Source of the DNA: Nitrospira sp.
GTDB taxonomy: Bacteria > Nitrospirota > Nitrospiria > Nitrospirales > Nitrospiraceae
NCBI GenBank assembly: GCA_018242725.1
Contig: JAFEBI010000011.1
Span: forward strand, 372,001-436,000
DNA: 64,000 nucleotides
Direction of reading: 5' to 3'
In this document: positions 43,811 to 53,173 of the stretch, piece by piece
Layout: each line of letters opens with the position of its first letter
Numbering within the stretch: the first letter of the stretch is position 1
The notes under the pieces: generated by a model
The model's database searches: none
Seen by the model: the letters and a program-made list of their open reading frames with translations, nothing else
Told to the model about the DNA's origin: nothing
Position numbers and translations under genes: made by a program

Positions 43811-44188
43811 ATGTGGAAAAAGAATTTTCTGTTTCGCGCCGCAGAGTCAACGCCACTTGCCGAGTCTGAGAACGAGCTGTTCCACGATACGGAACCAGCC
43901 TTAGACAGCGCCGGTCTGGTTCTGGACAAGTTCCTCTCTGTGTGGGTTCAGGGGGATGGGACCGAAGAGCAGCCGTCAGCCTACACGAGCCTCTATGTGC
44001 GAACCGCGATGCTGGATGTGAAAAAACACATCAGTCTTTTGCAGCCGCTTCAAGGACGTTCTCATCAGATCAAACAGTTACTCACGCCGGACCAAAAACA
44101 GTTTCTTCGCCAATGGCTTCAGGTTCAAGCCCCACAGGCCTGGGAGTCCTCAGACGATCACTTTCACGATCTCTTTGAGCTGGAATGA
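43811..44188 (+). CDS. Conserved-looking hypothetical protein
   Basis: A 125-residue soluble protein with helices such as ALDSAGLVLDKFLSVWVQGD and LTPDQKQFLRQWLQVQ, and an acidic C-terminus (HDLFELE). It has no signal peptide or known motif. ATG 43811 is preferred over 43787, though both lack a strong ribosome binding site. Its stop overlaps the next start as ATGA, so it is coupled to the PLD-like gene. Confidence 0.6.
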   Translation: MWKKNFLFRAAESTPLAESENELFHDTEPALDSAGLVLDKFLSVWVQGDGTEEQPSAYTSLYVRTAMLDVKKHISLLQPLQGRSHQIKQLLTPDQKQFLRQWLQVQAPQAWESSDDHFHDLFELE

Positions 44189-44748
44189 TCCGGCCGTCAC
44201 TGTTCCCTTTATTCATGCGATGCTTCCGGTTGGTTTCCGTCGTGCTGCTGGTCGCTGTTCTGTGTGGGCCCGGCAGAACGGTTTCGGCCGCAACGGTAGA
44301 GGTCTGGTATGGCCCAGAGGATAGGCCACTTGAACATCTTGTTCGAGTGTATGATCGTGCCAAACGCTACATCTATGTCGCGAGCTATGGGTTCACGTCG
44401 CCACTCTCGGTGAGGGCATTGGTCGAAGCCTCACGTCGGGGTGTCGAAGTTCGGATCCTGACGGATCGAGAACGTCTCAACGATCCGAAGCAACGAGCGG
44501 CTCTCTCAGCGTTGCGTGAGGCCGGGATCTCAATCAGGATCAATCAACACGACAGCCTCATGCATCTGAAGCAAGTCGTGGTCGATGATGAGATCAATAC
44601 GAGCGGTTCGATGAATCAGACGACCAGTGGAAATCAGTACAACGACGAACGGCTGGATGTCATCAGAGACCATGCCATCACCGTGAAAGCCCGGGAAAAG
44701 TTTCTGGCACTGTGGAAAGACCAAGAACGATTCCGGGAGTGGAAATAG
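44185..44748 (+). CDS. Secreted phospholipase D-like protein
   Basis: A 187-residue protein with a signal peptide (SVVLLVAVLCGPGRTVSA). A single PLD-family core follows: a phosphate-contacting YVASYGFTSPLSVRALVEA region, and the HKD-type motif HLKQVVVD with GSMNQTTSGNQ after it. Small single-HKD members act as dimers and include the nuclease Nuc. The Lys and Asp of HxKx4D are present. It may act on nucleic acid or phospholipid in the periplasm; the substrate is unknown. Confidence 0.8.
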   Translation: MIRPSLFPLFMRCFRLVSVVLLVAVLCGPGRTVSAATVEVWYGPEDRPLEHLVRVYDRAKRYIYVASYGFTSPLSVRALVEASRRGVEVRILTDRERLNDPKQRAALSALREAGISIRINQHDSLMHLKQVVVDDEINTSGSMNQTTSGNQYNDERLDVIRDHAITVKAREKFLALWKDQERFREWK

Positions 44749-44797
44749 CGGGAAAGTTGGAGGTAAGGTGGCGCTGTGTCTGCGTGGTTGAGGAACG

Positions 44798-46069
44798 ATG
44801 GTTGAAGAAACCGACATTGCCGTCGTGGGAGCCGGTGGCGGCGGAGCCGTGCTGGCTCTTGCGTTGGCGCAGAAGGGGATCAAGACGATTGTCTTGGAGC
44901 AGGCACCGGGCCCGCCACAGGGATTGCGAGGAGAAATTCTCCAGCCGAACGGACAACACGTCCTCGATCGTTTGGGTCTGTTGAATAAGCTGCCGGGATC
45001 GTCCACGCGGACGGTGCACAAGTTTCATTTTTGCCGAGTCGGTGGTCAACGGCTCTGCACCATCGACTATCGCGACTTGCCGCCTCCGTATAATCAGGCG
45101 GTGGTGACGCTGCCGAATGTCGCCCATCATGCCATTGTGGACGCAGTCGAACGAGAACCCTCCGTCTCCTTGCGGTATCGAGCAACCTTTACCGGGTTGC
45201 TTCGCGAATATGGACGAGTGGTTGGCTTGACCGCCAAGCAGGGAGACCAGGAGCGGACGATCAAGGCGAAGGTGGTGGTGGGGGCTGATGGTGCTTTTTC
45301 GAAAGTTCGCGAAGCCTTGCAGATCTCGGCTGATCTCTATCTCTACCCACAGGGGTATTTGATTGCGCTGTTGGATGCGGCGATTCCCATGGGTGAAGCG
45401 AAGTATTTTGTGGGAAAGCGAACGATTCTTGGGTTGTTCCCCGCTGCTGGGGATAAGGTCTATGCCTTCTATATGATTAAGACCGGTTCGTATGATCAGG
45501 TGAAAGAGAAAGGCATTCCCACGCTGCAGAACGCCTGGAGCGCAATCGATCCGGCCAGTGAGCCGATATTTCGGACATTGACTGATTGGAAACAGACGGC
45601 CTTTTTACCGACTGGGCGGGTTCGGACTCCCACCTGGGTGGCCGATGGGGCGGTCTTGATCGGGGATGCCGCACATGCGATGAACCCGCACGCGTCTCAA
45701 GGACGCATGCAGGCGATGGTGGATGCCATGACGCTGGCCGATCTGTTGCCGGAATGTCTCGCGACGAACGACTATTCCGCCGCCACACTCAAGCGCTATG
45801 AAGAGTCACGACGACCTCACGTTGCGATGCTGCAAAAACTGGCCGATGAACAGGTGCTCTTTTGGAACACGGCCAACCCCATCATTGGTTTTCTTCGGGA
45901 CCGGGTGTTCAGCACATTGGACCGCAATGCGCGCCTCCGCTATCGAGTCTTATCGACGACAGCGGGGCTTCGTAAGGACCCTCCGTTCGGCATGTTGGAT
46001 CGCCTGATGGCGGCAGGATTCCTTCCAGACCCTTCCGGTCGCGACATGGCGGTGGGAGGCATCCGGTAA
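44798..46069 (+). CDS. FAD-dependent aromatic-type monooxygenase
   Basis: A 423-residue flavoprotein of the PHBH/UbiH fold. It has the dinucleotide-binding site IAVVGAGGGGAVLALALAQ (with an extra Gly-rich stretch), the middle motif VVVGADGAFSKVREAL (DG) and the flavin contact VLIGDAAHAMNPHASQGRMQ (GD). It hydroxylates a small molecule using NAD(P)H and oxygen. Quinone-type substrates are possible, but no pathway partner is adjacent. Confidence 0.85.
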   Translation: MVEETDIAVVGAGGGGAVLALALAQKGIKTIVLEQAPGPPQGLRGEILQPNGQHVLDRLGLLNKLPGSSTRTVHKFHFCRVGGQRLCTIDYRDLPPPYNQAVVTLPNVAHHAIVDAVEREPSVSLRYRATFTGLLREYGRVVGLTAKQGDQERTIKAKVVVGADGAFSKVREALQISADLYLYPQGYLIALLDAAIPMGEAKYFVGKRTILGLFPAAGDKVYAFYMIKTGSYDQVKEKGIPTLQNAWSAIDPASEPIFRTLTDWKQTAFLPTGRVRTPTWVADGAVLIGDAAHAMNPHASQGRMQAMVDAMTLADLLPECLATNDYSAATLKRYEESRRPHVAMLQKLADEQVLFWNTANPIIGFLRDRVFSTLDRNARLRYRVLSTTAGLRKDPPFGMLDRLMAAGFLPDPSGRDMAVGGIR

Positions 46070-46073
46070 GGAT

Positions 46074-46826
46074 ATGCATTCGGTTGATTGGACCATAGAT
46101 GGATTGCCGGAAGAGACGCACAAGCTCTTGCGAACCTATGTGAAGGATGTCACCAAGGTCTATGAATCTGAGCTGGAAGGCATCATCCTCTACGGCAGCG
46201 CGGTGAGAGGGGAGTTTTTACCTGGCCGCTCCAATCTCAATCTCATCTTGATCATGTCGTCCTACGACCTTGCCGCGTTAAAAAAGTATGACAGTCTGCA
46301 CAAGCGGTGGAGTAAGGACCATGTGGTCGTACCCTTGTTCTTGACGGTCGATGACATCCAATCCGCCTCCATGGCTTTTCCGCTGGAGTACCACGACATC
46401 CATGATTGCCGGCGGTTGCTGTGGGGGCAAGATCCCTTTGTGGGGCTCAAAATCGATGCTCGTTACTTGGGTGCTGAAGTGCTCCAGGCCTTGCGTGGAA
46501 ATCTGCTCCGGCTCAGGCAGCGACTGGTGGAAGGTCGAAGCACCGAAGAGGCCATCACCATTCTCTTGGCCCTTTCGATCACCGCACTCCTTCCGGCTCT
46601 TCGAGGCTTGCAGCGGCTGCTCGGGCGACCGGTCCTTTCCCACGGAGAGCCGTTGCTGAAGGATATTGAAACGACTCTCGCTATTGATCTGACCGGTCTT
46701 CACGATGCGCTGCTGCTCAAGCGAGGGCAGATCTCGCCGGGGCAGAAAGAGACTCCTCGGCTCATGGATCGTTATCTTGAAGGCCTCACTAGACTTGTCT
46801 CAGCTGCAGAGGCCCGCACTAGGTGA
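46074..46826 (+). CDS. Nucleotidyltransferase-fold protein with degenerate active site
   Basis: A 250-residue protein. The N-terminal minimal nucleotidyltransferase fold is recognisable from IILYGSAVRGEFLPGRSNLN. The usual GS...SDIDL metal-binding pair is replaced by SNLNL, so both catalytic Asp residues are missing. The C-terminal half is helical (ALRGNLLRLRQRLVEGRSTE), like substrate-binding or HEPN-type partners. It is probably a catalytically dead binding protein. It overlaps the next gene as GTGA. Confidence 0.75.
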   Translation: MHSVDWTIDGLPEETHKLLRTYVKDVTKVYESELEGIILYGSAVRGEFLPGRSNLNLILIMSSYDLAALKKYDSLHKRWSKDHVVVPLFLTVDDIQSASMAFPLEYHDIHDCRRLLWGQDPFVGLKIDARYLGAEVLQALRGNLLRLRQRLVEGRSTEEAITILLALSITALLPALRGLQRLLGRPVLSHGEPLLKDIETTLAIDLTGLHDALLLKRGQISPGQKETPRLMDRYLEGLTRLVSAAEARTR

Positions 46827-47578
46827 TGGTGACAGCATTTATGAAGCACCTGATGGCAGCTGTGTTGATCAGCTTACTCTTTCTGTCGTCGGCAACCGTT
46901 TCGCAGGCTTCATTGTATGATCGACCGAAAGAACGGGTTCCGCTTCCGAGCCCAATCGGTTATGTCAGCGATCATGGGCAGGTCGTCGAGCGGGAGTGGA
47001 AAGACCGCATCCGATCCGTCTGCACCGATCTCGAAAAGAAGAGTGGTGTGGAGATGGTGATCGTCACGGTGCCGAGCATCAAACCCTATCCCTCCGCCAA
47101 GGAATATGCAGATGCCCTGTACGCAAAATGGCAGATCGGCTCGACGCAGCAGGAACATGGATTGATGGTATTGGTGGCGGTGCAGGAGCGTCAGGCGGCG
47201 ATGACCTTGGGGCGCCAAATGCTGCCTGCTATTACACCCGACATCAGAAACGAAATCAGTCGTCAGTATCTTCAGCCTGCGATTGAACGGGGACATTTCG
47301 GTGAGGGGCTGTACCGTACTGCGGTGGCGCTGGCGACACCGGCCCAGGAGGTGAGGCTCGAAACTCCGTCACGCCGTCGCATCAAGGGACTTGGGGTTTG
47401 GATTACGCTCGGTACCACCATTGCGGTCGTCGGGTTTTTCTGGTGGCTCAGTCGTCCTGACTTGCGGCATCCCTATCGACGGATTCAGCAGGGCGAGTAT
47501 TGGGGGACCGGCCAAGGTGGCTTCGGCGGCAACTGGGGCGGTTTCGGCGGTGGGACGAGCGGGGAGGGCTATCGATAG
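46823..47578 (+). CDS. TPM-domain (YgcG-like) membrane protein
   Basis: A 251-residue exported protein with a signal peptide (LMAAVLISLLFLSSATVSQA), a TPM domain (PIGYVSDHGQVVEREWKDRI, GVEMVIVTVPSIKPY), one C-terminal helix (GVWITLGTTIAVVGFFWWLS) and a Gly/Trp-rich tail. TPM proteins are linked to envelope maintenance and photosystem repair in other organisms, and some have phosphatase activity. The start may be GTG 46823, ATG 46826 or ATG 46841; the last gives the most typical signal peptide. Confidence 0.82.
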   Translation: MMVTAFMKHLMAAVLISLLFLSSATVSQASLYDRPKERVPLPSPIGYVSDHGQVVEREWKDRIRSVCTDLEKKSGVEMVIVTVPSIKPYPSAKEYADALYAKWQIGSTQQEHGLMVLVAVQERQAAMTLGRQMLPAITPDIRNEISRQYLQPAIERGHFGEGLYRTAVALATPAQEVRLETPSRRRIKGLGVWITLGTTIAVVGFFWWLSRPDLRHPYRRIQQGEYWGTGQGGFGGNWGGFGGGTSGEGYR

Positions 47579-47653
47579 CTCAGTCCTTGTTACCATGAAC
47601 GTGCCTGCCTTAGATTGCTTTCATCAACTATCTCCTTCAGCTATACTCATGGC

Positions 47654-47926
47654 ATGAAAAAAGGGAGCGTGATCACTAGGGTCAATAGCGTCGAGGCCAA
47701 GAAGCAATTGGGAGAGATTCTTGCGCGCACCGCGCGCACGAAACGTCGAATCATGGTGACAAGTCGCGGCAAGGATGTGGCGGCTGTGGTGCCCATTGAA
47801 GATGTGCAGTTGCTTGAAGAGATCGAAGATCGATTGGACCTGGATGATGCCCGTGCAGCGCTGGCAAGTGTGAAGCGAGAAGGTACGGTCGCCTGGAAAA
47901 AAATCAAGCGAGACCTCAGATTATGA
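47654..47926 (+). CDS. Antitoxin, Phd/YefM family
   Basis: A 90-residue protein with the Phd-like N-terminal DNA-binding fold (VNSVEAKKQLGEILARTART, IMVTSRGKDVAAVVPIED) and an acidic then basic C-terminal toxin-binding tail. It lies 8 bp before a RelE/ParE toxin gene. ATG 47654 is favoured because MKKGSVITRVNS matches the usual family start; the frame opens at 47615. Such antitoxins also repress their own operon. Confidence 0.88.
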   Translation: MKKGSVITRVNSVEAKKQLGEILARTARTKRRIMVTSRGKDVAAVVPIEDVQLLEEIEDRLDLDDARAALASVKREGTVAWKKIKRDLRL

Positions 47927-47934
47927 GTTGACCT

Positions 47935-48192
47935 GTGCTCTATCAGATCGAGTTCTCTCGCCAGGCCGACCGTCAGTTCCGCAACCTGCCATCACAAATT
48001 CAACAACGGCTCAGGTCAAGAATCGATTCCCTTGCAATTACGCCGCGCCCTCAAGGATCTGAAAAACTCAGCGGTGTCGATCAGCTCTACCGGATTCGAG
48101 TCGGCGACTATCGCATCATCTATGCAGTGGAAGACAATCGCTTGCTTGTCCTTGTGGTCAAAGTCGGCCATCGCCGTGAAATCTATCGTTAG
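47935..48192 (+). CDS. Toxin, RelE/ParE superfamily
   Basis: An 85-residue toxin with the RelE core YQIEFSRQADRQFRNLP, LSGVDQLYRIRVGDYRIIYA and the C-terminal VKVGHRREIYR. The basic and aromatic residues needed for mRNA cleavage in RelE-type members (RIRVGDYRI and HRREIYR) are present, so it is probably an active ribosome-dependent mRNase. The start is GTG 47935. Confidence 0.9.
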   Translation: MLYQIEFSRQADRQFRNLPSQIQQRLRSRIDSLAITPRPQGSEKLSGVDQLYRIRVGDYRIIYAVEDNRLLVLVVKVGHRREIYR

Positions 48193-48218
48193 TCGTACCT
48201 CATAGAGGAGATTGCACA

Positions 48219-48992
48219 ATGAATGACAGTCATCTTGGGAGCCGCTCCCCATTGTCGCTGACTATCCTTGGCGGTCTAGCCCTGTTTATCGCTGGTTGCT
48301 CTGCAACGGCTAAGGATACCAAGGGTGTACCAACTCCTTCTCCGGATGTCGCTGATGCTGCGATTGAGCGCTATATCCGCGCCCATCCGGAAGTGATCGA
48401 GCAATCGCTGCAGGCGATGGAAGCCAAACGAGAAGCGGAACAGAAGGACCGTCAAAAAATAGCCCTCAAAACGAAGCAGGATGAGTTGCTGCACGATCCC
48501 ATGTCACCGGTCAGCGGCAATCCAAAAGGCGAGATCACCTTGGTGGAGTTCTATGATTATCGGTGTGGGTTCTGTAAGAAGGCGGCATCCGCCGTCACGG
48601 AACTGCAGAAAATCGATCCGCGAGTGCGGGTGGTCTATAAGGACTTCCCTATTTTAGGCGAGCCATCTGAACTCGCGGCCAGGGCTGCGCTCGCGTCACA
48701 GGTCCAAGGCAAGCACCAAGCCTTCCACGAGGCATTGCTGGCGTCACACGCTGACATGACGAAAGAGTCGATCTTAAAGGTCGCAGCGAAGGTCGGTCTC
48801 GATACGAAACGTCTAGATGCTGACATGGCCAATCCCAAGTGGCAGACTGCCATTGCGAAGAATCGCGCCCTCGCCCGTGAACTTGGGATCTCAGGAACGC
48901 CAGGCTTCATCGTGGGCAACGAACTGGTGCCTGGGTGGTTGGATTTGAATGGGCTGAAGGAATTGATTGCTCGGGCGGGATACGGGAAATGA
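48219..48992 (+). CDS. DsbA-family thiol-disulfide oxidoreductase lipoprotein
   Basis: A 257-residue lipoprotein (lipobox FIAGCS). An N-terminal helical region (AIERYIRAHPEVIEQSLQAM) is followed by a thioredoxin/DsbA domain with active site CGFC (C116, C119) in YDYRCGFCKK and the cis-Pro loop GISGTPGFIVG. This arrangement matches Com1-type periplasmic oxidases. It forms or shuffles disulfides in exported proteins. A weak ribosome binding site (AGAGGAG) precedes ATG 48219. Confidence 0.9.
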   Translation: MNDSHLGSRSPLSLTILGGLALFIAGCSATAKDTKGVPTPSPDVADAAIERYIRAHPEVIEQSLQAMEAKREAEQKDRQKIALKTKQDELLHDPMSPVSGNPKGEITLVEFYDYRCGFCKKAASAVTELQKIDPRVRVVYKDFPILGEPSELAARAALASQVQGKHQAFHEALLASHADMTKESILKVAAKVGLDTKRLDADMANPKWQTAIAKNRALARELGISGTPGFIVGNELVPGWLDLNGLKELIARAGYGK

Positions 48993-49113
48993 AGGCTTGC
49001 AGGAAAGCCATTGACCTAGTCTGGCAGGCATATGTTATGTGATCAGGATTTGAAGATCTGGAGCTTACCGGAGTCAATCTAAACGCTAAACATTCTTGTC
49101 CGAATCGAAGGCC

Positions 49114-49944
49114 ATGACTTCTGAAAATTTAGGCAATCAACTAAATCGTATTGTGAGCGCAACGCAAGGTGCTCTCTTCAATCACGGTGAGCTGGCGCAG
49201 TTAACCTATGGCGCCTTTGATATTGCGGCGCGGTCCATGCAAGCCTCGGAACAAGAAGAGATTGAAGTCACTTTTCCAATCGGGTATCGCCCAGACAAGA
49301 CAACAATTGAAAGCACGCGAAAATACAAAAAGGATGAGCTGCTAACAAGGTATCAGTTTCTCGCAGATCGCCAGCTGGCGGTTAACGGTCTGGTGCAAAT
49401 GGTGACCCTAGTCGAGGCCATGCTTGGCGATGTTGTCAGAGCGGTTGTTATGCACTACCCGAAAAAGCTGGGTGCGAAGCGGAACGTTCCACTCCAAGTA
49501 GTGCTTGAAGCCGCTTCGATTGAAGAGATTCATTTGCGTGCAGCAGACATTTTGTTAAACGAGTTGTTCTATAAGTCACCGGTGGAGTTTGCGGAGTTGG
49601 CAAAGAGCATTATAACTGTGAATCTTTTGGAGTGTCCTGCATTTCACAAATACGTGGAGATTAAGGCTTCTCGAGATATCTATATCCACAATCGCTGGAT
49701 GGCAAATGAGATATATGTTCGGAAAGCTGGCACGCACGCTCGTGTTCAAGCGGGATCAGTGCTTCCTGCGAACATTCAATATTTCTTGGAGTCCTATGAA
49801 GCCTGTCTTCAGATGGTGGAGTGGATAGAAAAGGAGTTGCACCAGCATTGGCATAGCTCCGAGTTCGAGGAACAACAAAATAAGAGGAAGGAAAAGGTAA
49901 CACTAGAACCCGTTTCACAATTAAACAGTATCGCCTCGCAGTAA
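49114..49944 (+). CDS. HEPN-like protein (possible RNase of defence type)
   Basis: A 276-residue all-helical protein. It has KASRDIYIHNRWMANEIYVR, an R-x4-H motif (R187, H192) followed by Asn and Trp, as in the catalytic helix of HEPN RNases. No other domain or signal peptide is visible. The gene is more AT-rich than its neighbours and stands alone, which suggests horizontal transfer. ATG 49114 was chosen over TTG 49096. The HEPN assignment rests on one motif and overall helicity. Confidence 0.6.
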   Translation: MTSENLGNQLNRIVSATQGALFNHGELAQLTYGAFDIAARSMQASEQEEIEVTFPIGYRPDKTTIESTRKYKKDELLTRYQFLADRQLAVNGLVQMVTLVEAMLGDVVRAVVMHYPKKLGAKRNVPLQVVLEAASIEEIHLRAADILLNELFYKSPVEFAELAKSIITVNLLECPAFHKYVEIKASRDIYIHNRWMANEIYVRKAGTHARVQAGSVLPANIQYFLESYEACLQMVEWIEKELHQHWHSSEFEEQQNKRKEKVTLEPVSQLNSIASQ

Positions 49945-50135
49945 CATCGACGTCGTACAGAGATAAAATGGCCGGGAATTGTTTCGTGAATAAAATGGGA
50001 ATGAACGGCCTGGCTTTACAATTCAACAGCGTGTTGCATGAGACGCAATGTTAGTACTGGCCCCCTTGCCTATCAATTTGCACTGGCAAAAGGTAGTGAC
50101 GCACTGGTTGTTCTAAACGGTACAGCAGGAGGCTG

Positions 50136-51734
50136 ATGCGACAGCTGACTAGTTTCATTGCTGCGTGCCTTTTCGGATTAACTGGGGTGCAGACCACACT
50201 TGGGGATTCCGGCTCTCCGAGCCAGGTAGCCGAGGCGGCTCAGGTGTCGCTCTATGACAACCTGGGTACGCTGCATTATCCGATCACTACGGCGGTACCG
50301 CTCGCGCAGAGATACTTCGATCAGGGGTTGCGGCTGTACTACGCATTCAACCACCAGGAAGCTATTCGGTCCTTTCAAGAAGGTGCGCGGCTCGATCCGG
50401 ACAGCGCCATGTGCTACTGGGGCATCGCGCTCGCCTACGGGCCTAACATCAATGCGCCGATGGATGTGGCGAGTGGTCGTCTTGCCTACGCCGCCATTGA
50501 GCAGGCCGGGCAGTATGCATCAACGGTGAGCGATCGCGAACAAGCCCTGATCCGAGCGCTTGCGACTCGGTACGCTGCTGATCCGACAGCCAATCGTGCA
50601 GAACTAGATGCAGCCTATTCGCGTGCGATGGCCGAAGTGGTACAGCGTTTCAAGGATGACTTCGAGGCCAAGACACTATATGCAGAATCGCTGATGGACT
50701 TGAGCCCATGGAACTACTGGACTGCGGATGGAAAACCCAAATCTAATACGGCTACGCTACTATCCCATCTCGAACAGGTCTTGGCTGCCAAGCCTGATCA
50801 TCCTGGTGCCAACCACTTTTACATCCATGCGGTTGAGGCGGTTCAACCGGAACGTGCAGTCGCAGCTGCAGAGCGCCTCGCAGACTTGATGCCTGGGGCT
50901 GGCCACCTGGTGCATATGCCGGGCCATATCTACATCCGGGTTGGCCGGTACGAAGATGCCATCAAGGCCAACGAGCATGCCGTGCACGCGGATGAAACCT
51001 ACATTCGTGACCACATTCCAGCCGTCGGCATCTACGTGCTTGGCTATTACCCCCACAACTACGATTTTCTTGCGTTTGCCGCGAGCATGATCGGTCGTGA
51101 AGCGCAGGCCATCTCCGCGGCTGACAAGATTGCGGCGTTGGTACCACAGGAACTCTTGCACAACCCAGACATGACTTTTCTTCAGCATCACCAGACGCGC
51201 AATCTCCAGATGCGTGTGCGGTTTGGTCGATGGGATGAGCTCTTGAATGCGGAGGGGCCCGCTGAGGACCTGCCATATGCCCGTGCCATGTGGCTATACG
51301 CACACGGTCGAGCATTGGCCGCACGTGGCCATCTTAAGGCGGCAGATGCCACGTTGGCGGAGTTGCGCGCCATTGCTCAGGATCGTCAGGTGAGGCCGCT
51401 GCGGCTTGAATTCAACAGCGCCGGCACCGTGCTGGATATTGCCGTTGAGGTGCTTGTCGCCCACATCGCTGCGGCGAAAGGAGATCTTCCAGATGCGATC
51501 ACTCATCTCCGGGAGGCCGTGCGGCGAGAGGACGCGCTCGTCTACGGGGAGCCGCCCGAGTGGACGGTGCCTGTGAGAGAGGAGCTTGGCCTGGTATTGC
51601 TCAAGGCAGGGCGCTCAGAGGAGGCCGAACAGGTATTTCGTGAAGATCTGCGGTGTTTTCCTGACAATCTCTGGTCGCGGCAAGGCCTTACCGATGCTCT
51701 CCGTTTACTGAATGGCGAGATGAAAACCGAATGA
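50136..51734 (+). CDS. Secreted TPR-repeat protein
   Basis: A 532-residue protein with a signal peptide (SFIAACLFGLTGVQTTLG). TPR units follow: QRYFDQGLRLYYAFNHQEAI, SFQEGARLDPDSAMCYWGIA, and further repeats through VREELGLVLLKAGRSEEAEQ. HMPGHIYIRVGRYEDAIKAN marks a family of secreted TPR proteins seen in many environmental bacteria. AGGAGG lies just before ATG 50136. The role is probably protein binding in the periplasm. Confidence 0.82.
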   Translation: MRQLTSFIAACLFGLTGVQTTLGDSGSPSQVAEAAQVSLYDNLGTLHYPITTAVPLAQRYFDQGLRLYYAFNHQEAIRSFQEGARLDPDSAMCYWGIALAYGPNINAPMDVASGRLAYAAIEQAGQYASTVSDREQALIRALATRYAADPTANRAELDAAYSRAMAEVVQRFKDDFEAKTLYAESLMDLSPWNYWTADGKPKSNTATLLSHLEQVLAAKPDHPGANHFYIHAVEAVQPERAVAAAERLADLMPGAGHLVHMPGHIYIRVGRYEDAIKANEHAVHADETYIRDHIPAVGIYVLGYYPHNYDFLAFAASMIGREAQAISAADKIAALVPQELLHNPDMTFLQHHQTRNLQMRVRFGRWDELLNAEGPAEDLPYARAMWLYAHGRALAARGHLKAADATLAELRAIAQDRQVRPLRLEFNSAGTVLDIAVEVLVAHIAAAKGDLPDAITHLREAVRREDALVYGEPPEWTVPVREELGLVLLKAGRSEEAEQVFREDLRCFPDNLWSRQGLTDALRLLNGEMKTE

Positions 51735-51905
51735 TGAAATGGCGTGGGATACTTTTACGTGCGTGGCCCATTTCGCAAGTGGCTTTGGCATGATCGCCGT
51801 CAGTTGCAATCATCCTCAGTACATCACCAGAGTCCTTCTGTCGTCGTCTTGCACCTCTGGCTCGCCCTACCTATGATCGGATCCCCAAATCTTTGAGGAG
51901 ATTTC

Positions 51906-52640
51906 ATGGCCAAGATCACCGAGATCGCTCCGGACCTCTTTCGTCTCACCACGTTTGTTGAGCCGTTCAACATTCAGTTCAGTCAGTTTTTGGTACGTGA
52001 CGATCAGCCGCTGCTGTTCCATACCGGCCCGCGCGCCTTGTTTGCTGACGTCAAAGCTGCTGTGACATCGTTGATTGATCCGCAGACGTTGCGCTGGATC
52101 GGGTTCAGCCATTTCGAGTCTGACGAGTGCGCGACGGTGCCGGAGTGGCAGCAGCTGGCCCCGCAGTCGGAAGTGTTGTGCAGTATGGTCGGCAAGATGG
52201 TGAGCGTCGACGATTGTCTGGCGCTGCGTCCTGCCAAAGGGATGGTCGACGGTGAAGTGCTTGAAACAGGACAATACCGCTTTCGCTTTCTTGCCACGCC
52301 GCATGTGCCCCATTGCTGGGAAGCAGGGCTGCTATTTGAGGAAACCCAACGGACGCTTCTTTGCTCAGATCTCTTTCACCAAGATGGGGATGTCGAGGCG
52401 ATGACGGAATCGGATGTCATCGGCCGATGTCGAGAGACTCTGACGGGCTATCAACAAGGACCGCTGGCGAATTACGTGCCCTATTGTTCCTTGACGGAGG
52501 CGACGCTGAACCGGTTGGCATCTCTGCAGCCGAATCGGCTTGCGACCATGCACGGCTCTGTCTATGTCGGTGATGGAAGCCAGGCACTCCACGATCTTGC
52601 CGCCATGTGGCGGGAGGTGCTCACGCCACACCCAGTGTAG
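51906..52640 (+). CDS. ODP-type metallo-beta-lactamase-fold protein (di-iron, oxygen-binding)
   Basis: A 244-residue protein of the flavodiiron-like ODP family. Metal ligands are visible in [31 protein letters not shown] and ATMHGSVY. It has no flavodoxin domain, so it resembles stand-alone oxygen or redox sensors such as ODP rather than a complete flavodiiron NO reductase. It may sense oxygen or scavenge small oxidants. The adjacent gene gives no clue. Confidence 0.82.
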   Translation: MAKITEIAPDLFRLTTFVEPFNIQFSQFLVRDDQPLLFHTGPRALFADVKAAVTSLIDPQTLRWIGFSHFESDECATVPEWQQLAPQSEVLCSMVGKMVSVDDCLALRPAKGMVDGEVLETGQYRFRFLATPHVPHCWEAGLLFEETQRTLLCSDLFHQDGDVEAMTESDVIGRCRETLTGYQQGPLANYVPYCSLTEATLNRLASLQPNRLATMHGSVYVGDGSQALHDLAAMWREVLTPHPV

Positions 52641-52744
52641 ATCCAGCCAGTCCTCTCAGGAATCACATTTTTCTTGGGAATAATCCTCTCCACAGAGATA
52701 CTGCGAAAGCAGGACACCCGTCCACTAGGAAGCACGGAGGGCTT

Positions 52745-53152
52745 ATGACCGGTCCGGCCAAGATCGTTGTACGGTATCAGAATGGATCGATGTTAAAGGG
52801 CTATGCCCAAGACTTCTCTCCCGGTGCTCAATATTTTCATGTGAAGGCAGAGGGAGCCAAGACGTCGGTACCGCCCACACGCGTGGTGATGCAGGAGCTG
52901 AAGGCGGTGTTCTTTGTGCGAGACTTTGTGGGAAACGGGAGCTACAAGGAGGGCAAGTCATTCGTTTCGGGTAAGCCTTTGTCCGGGAGAAAAGTCGAGG
53001 TCACATTCCAGGACGGCGAACACTTAGTCGGAACGACCACTGGCTATGACCAGACTCGGCCTGGTTTCTTTTTATTTCCGGCTGACGATGGCAGCAACAA
53101 TGTTCGTATGTACATCGTTGCCAAAGCGGTCAAAGCCGTACGGTTCCTCTAG
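52745..53152 (+). CDS. Two-repeat beta-rich hypothetical protein
   Basis: A 135-residue protein whose halves look alike: IVVRYQNGSMLKGYAQDFSP then ELKAVFFVRDF, and VEVTFQDGEHLVGTTTGYDQ then AVKAVRFL. This suggests an internal duplication of an about 55-residue beta unit, each opening with V-x-(Y/F)-Q-(N/D)-G and closing with (L/V)KAV. GGAGGG lies upstream of ATG 52745. Such proteins can resemble Sm-like or PilZ-adjacent domains, but I do not assign a family. Confidence 0.7.
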   Translation: MTGPAKIVVRYQNGSMLKGYAQDFSPGAQYFHVKAEGAKTSVPPTRVVMQELKAVFFVRDFVGNGSYKEGKSFVSGKPLSGRKVEVTFQDGEHLVGTTTGYDQTRPGFFLFPADDGSNNVRMYIVAKAVKAVRFL

Positions 53153-53173
53153 CCTAGAATGGATGATCTGACG

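Noticed and set aside
47615-47653. Upstream in-frame start of the antitoxin
   Set aside because: The extra 13 residues are not family-like; ATG 47654 gives the standard N-terminus.
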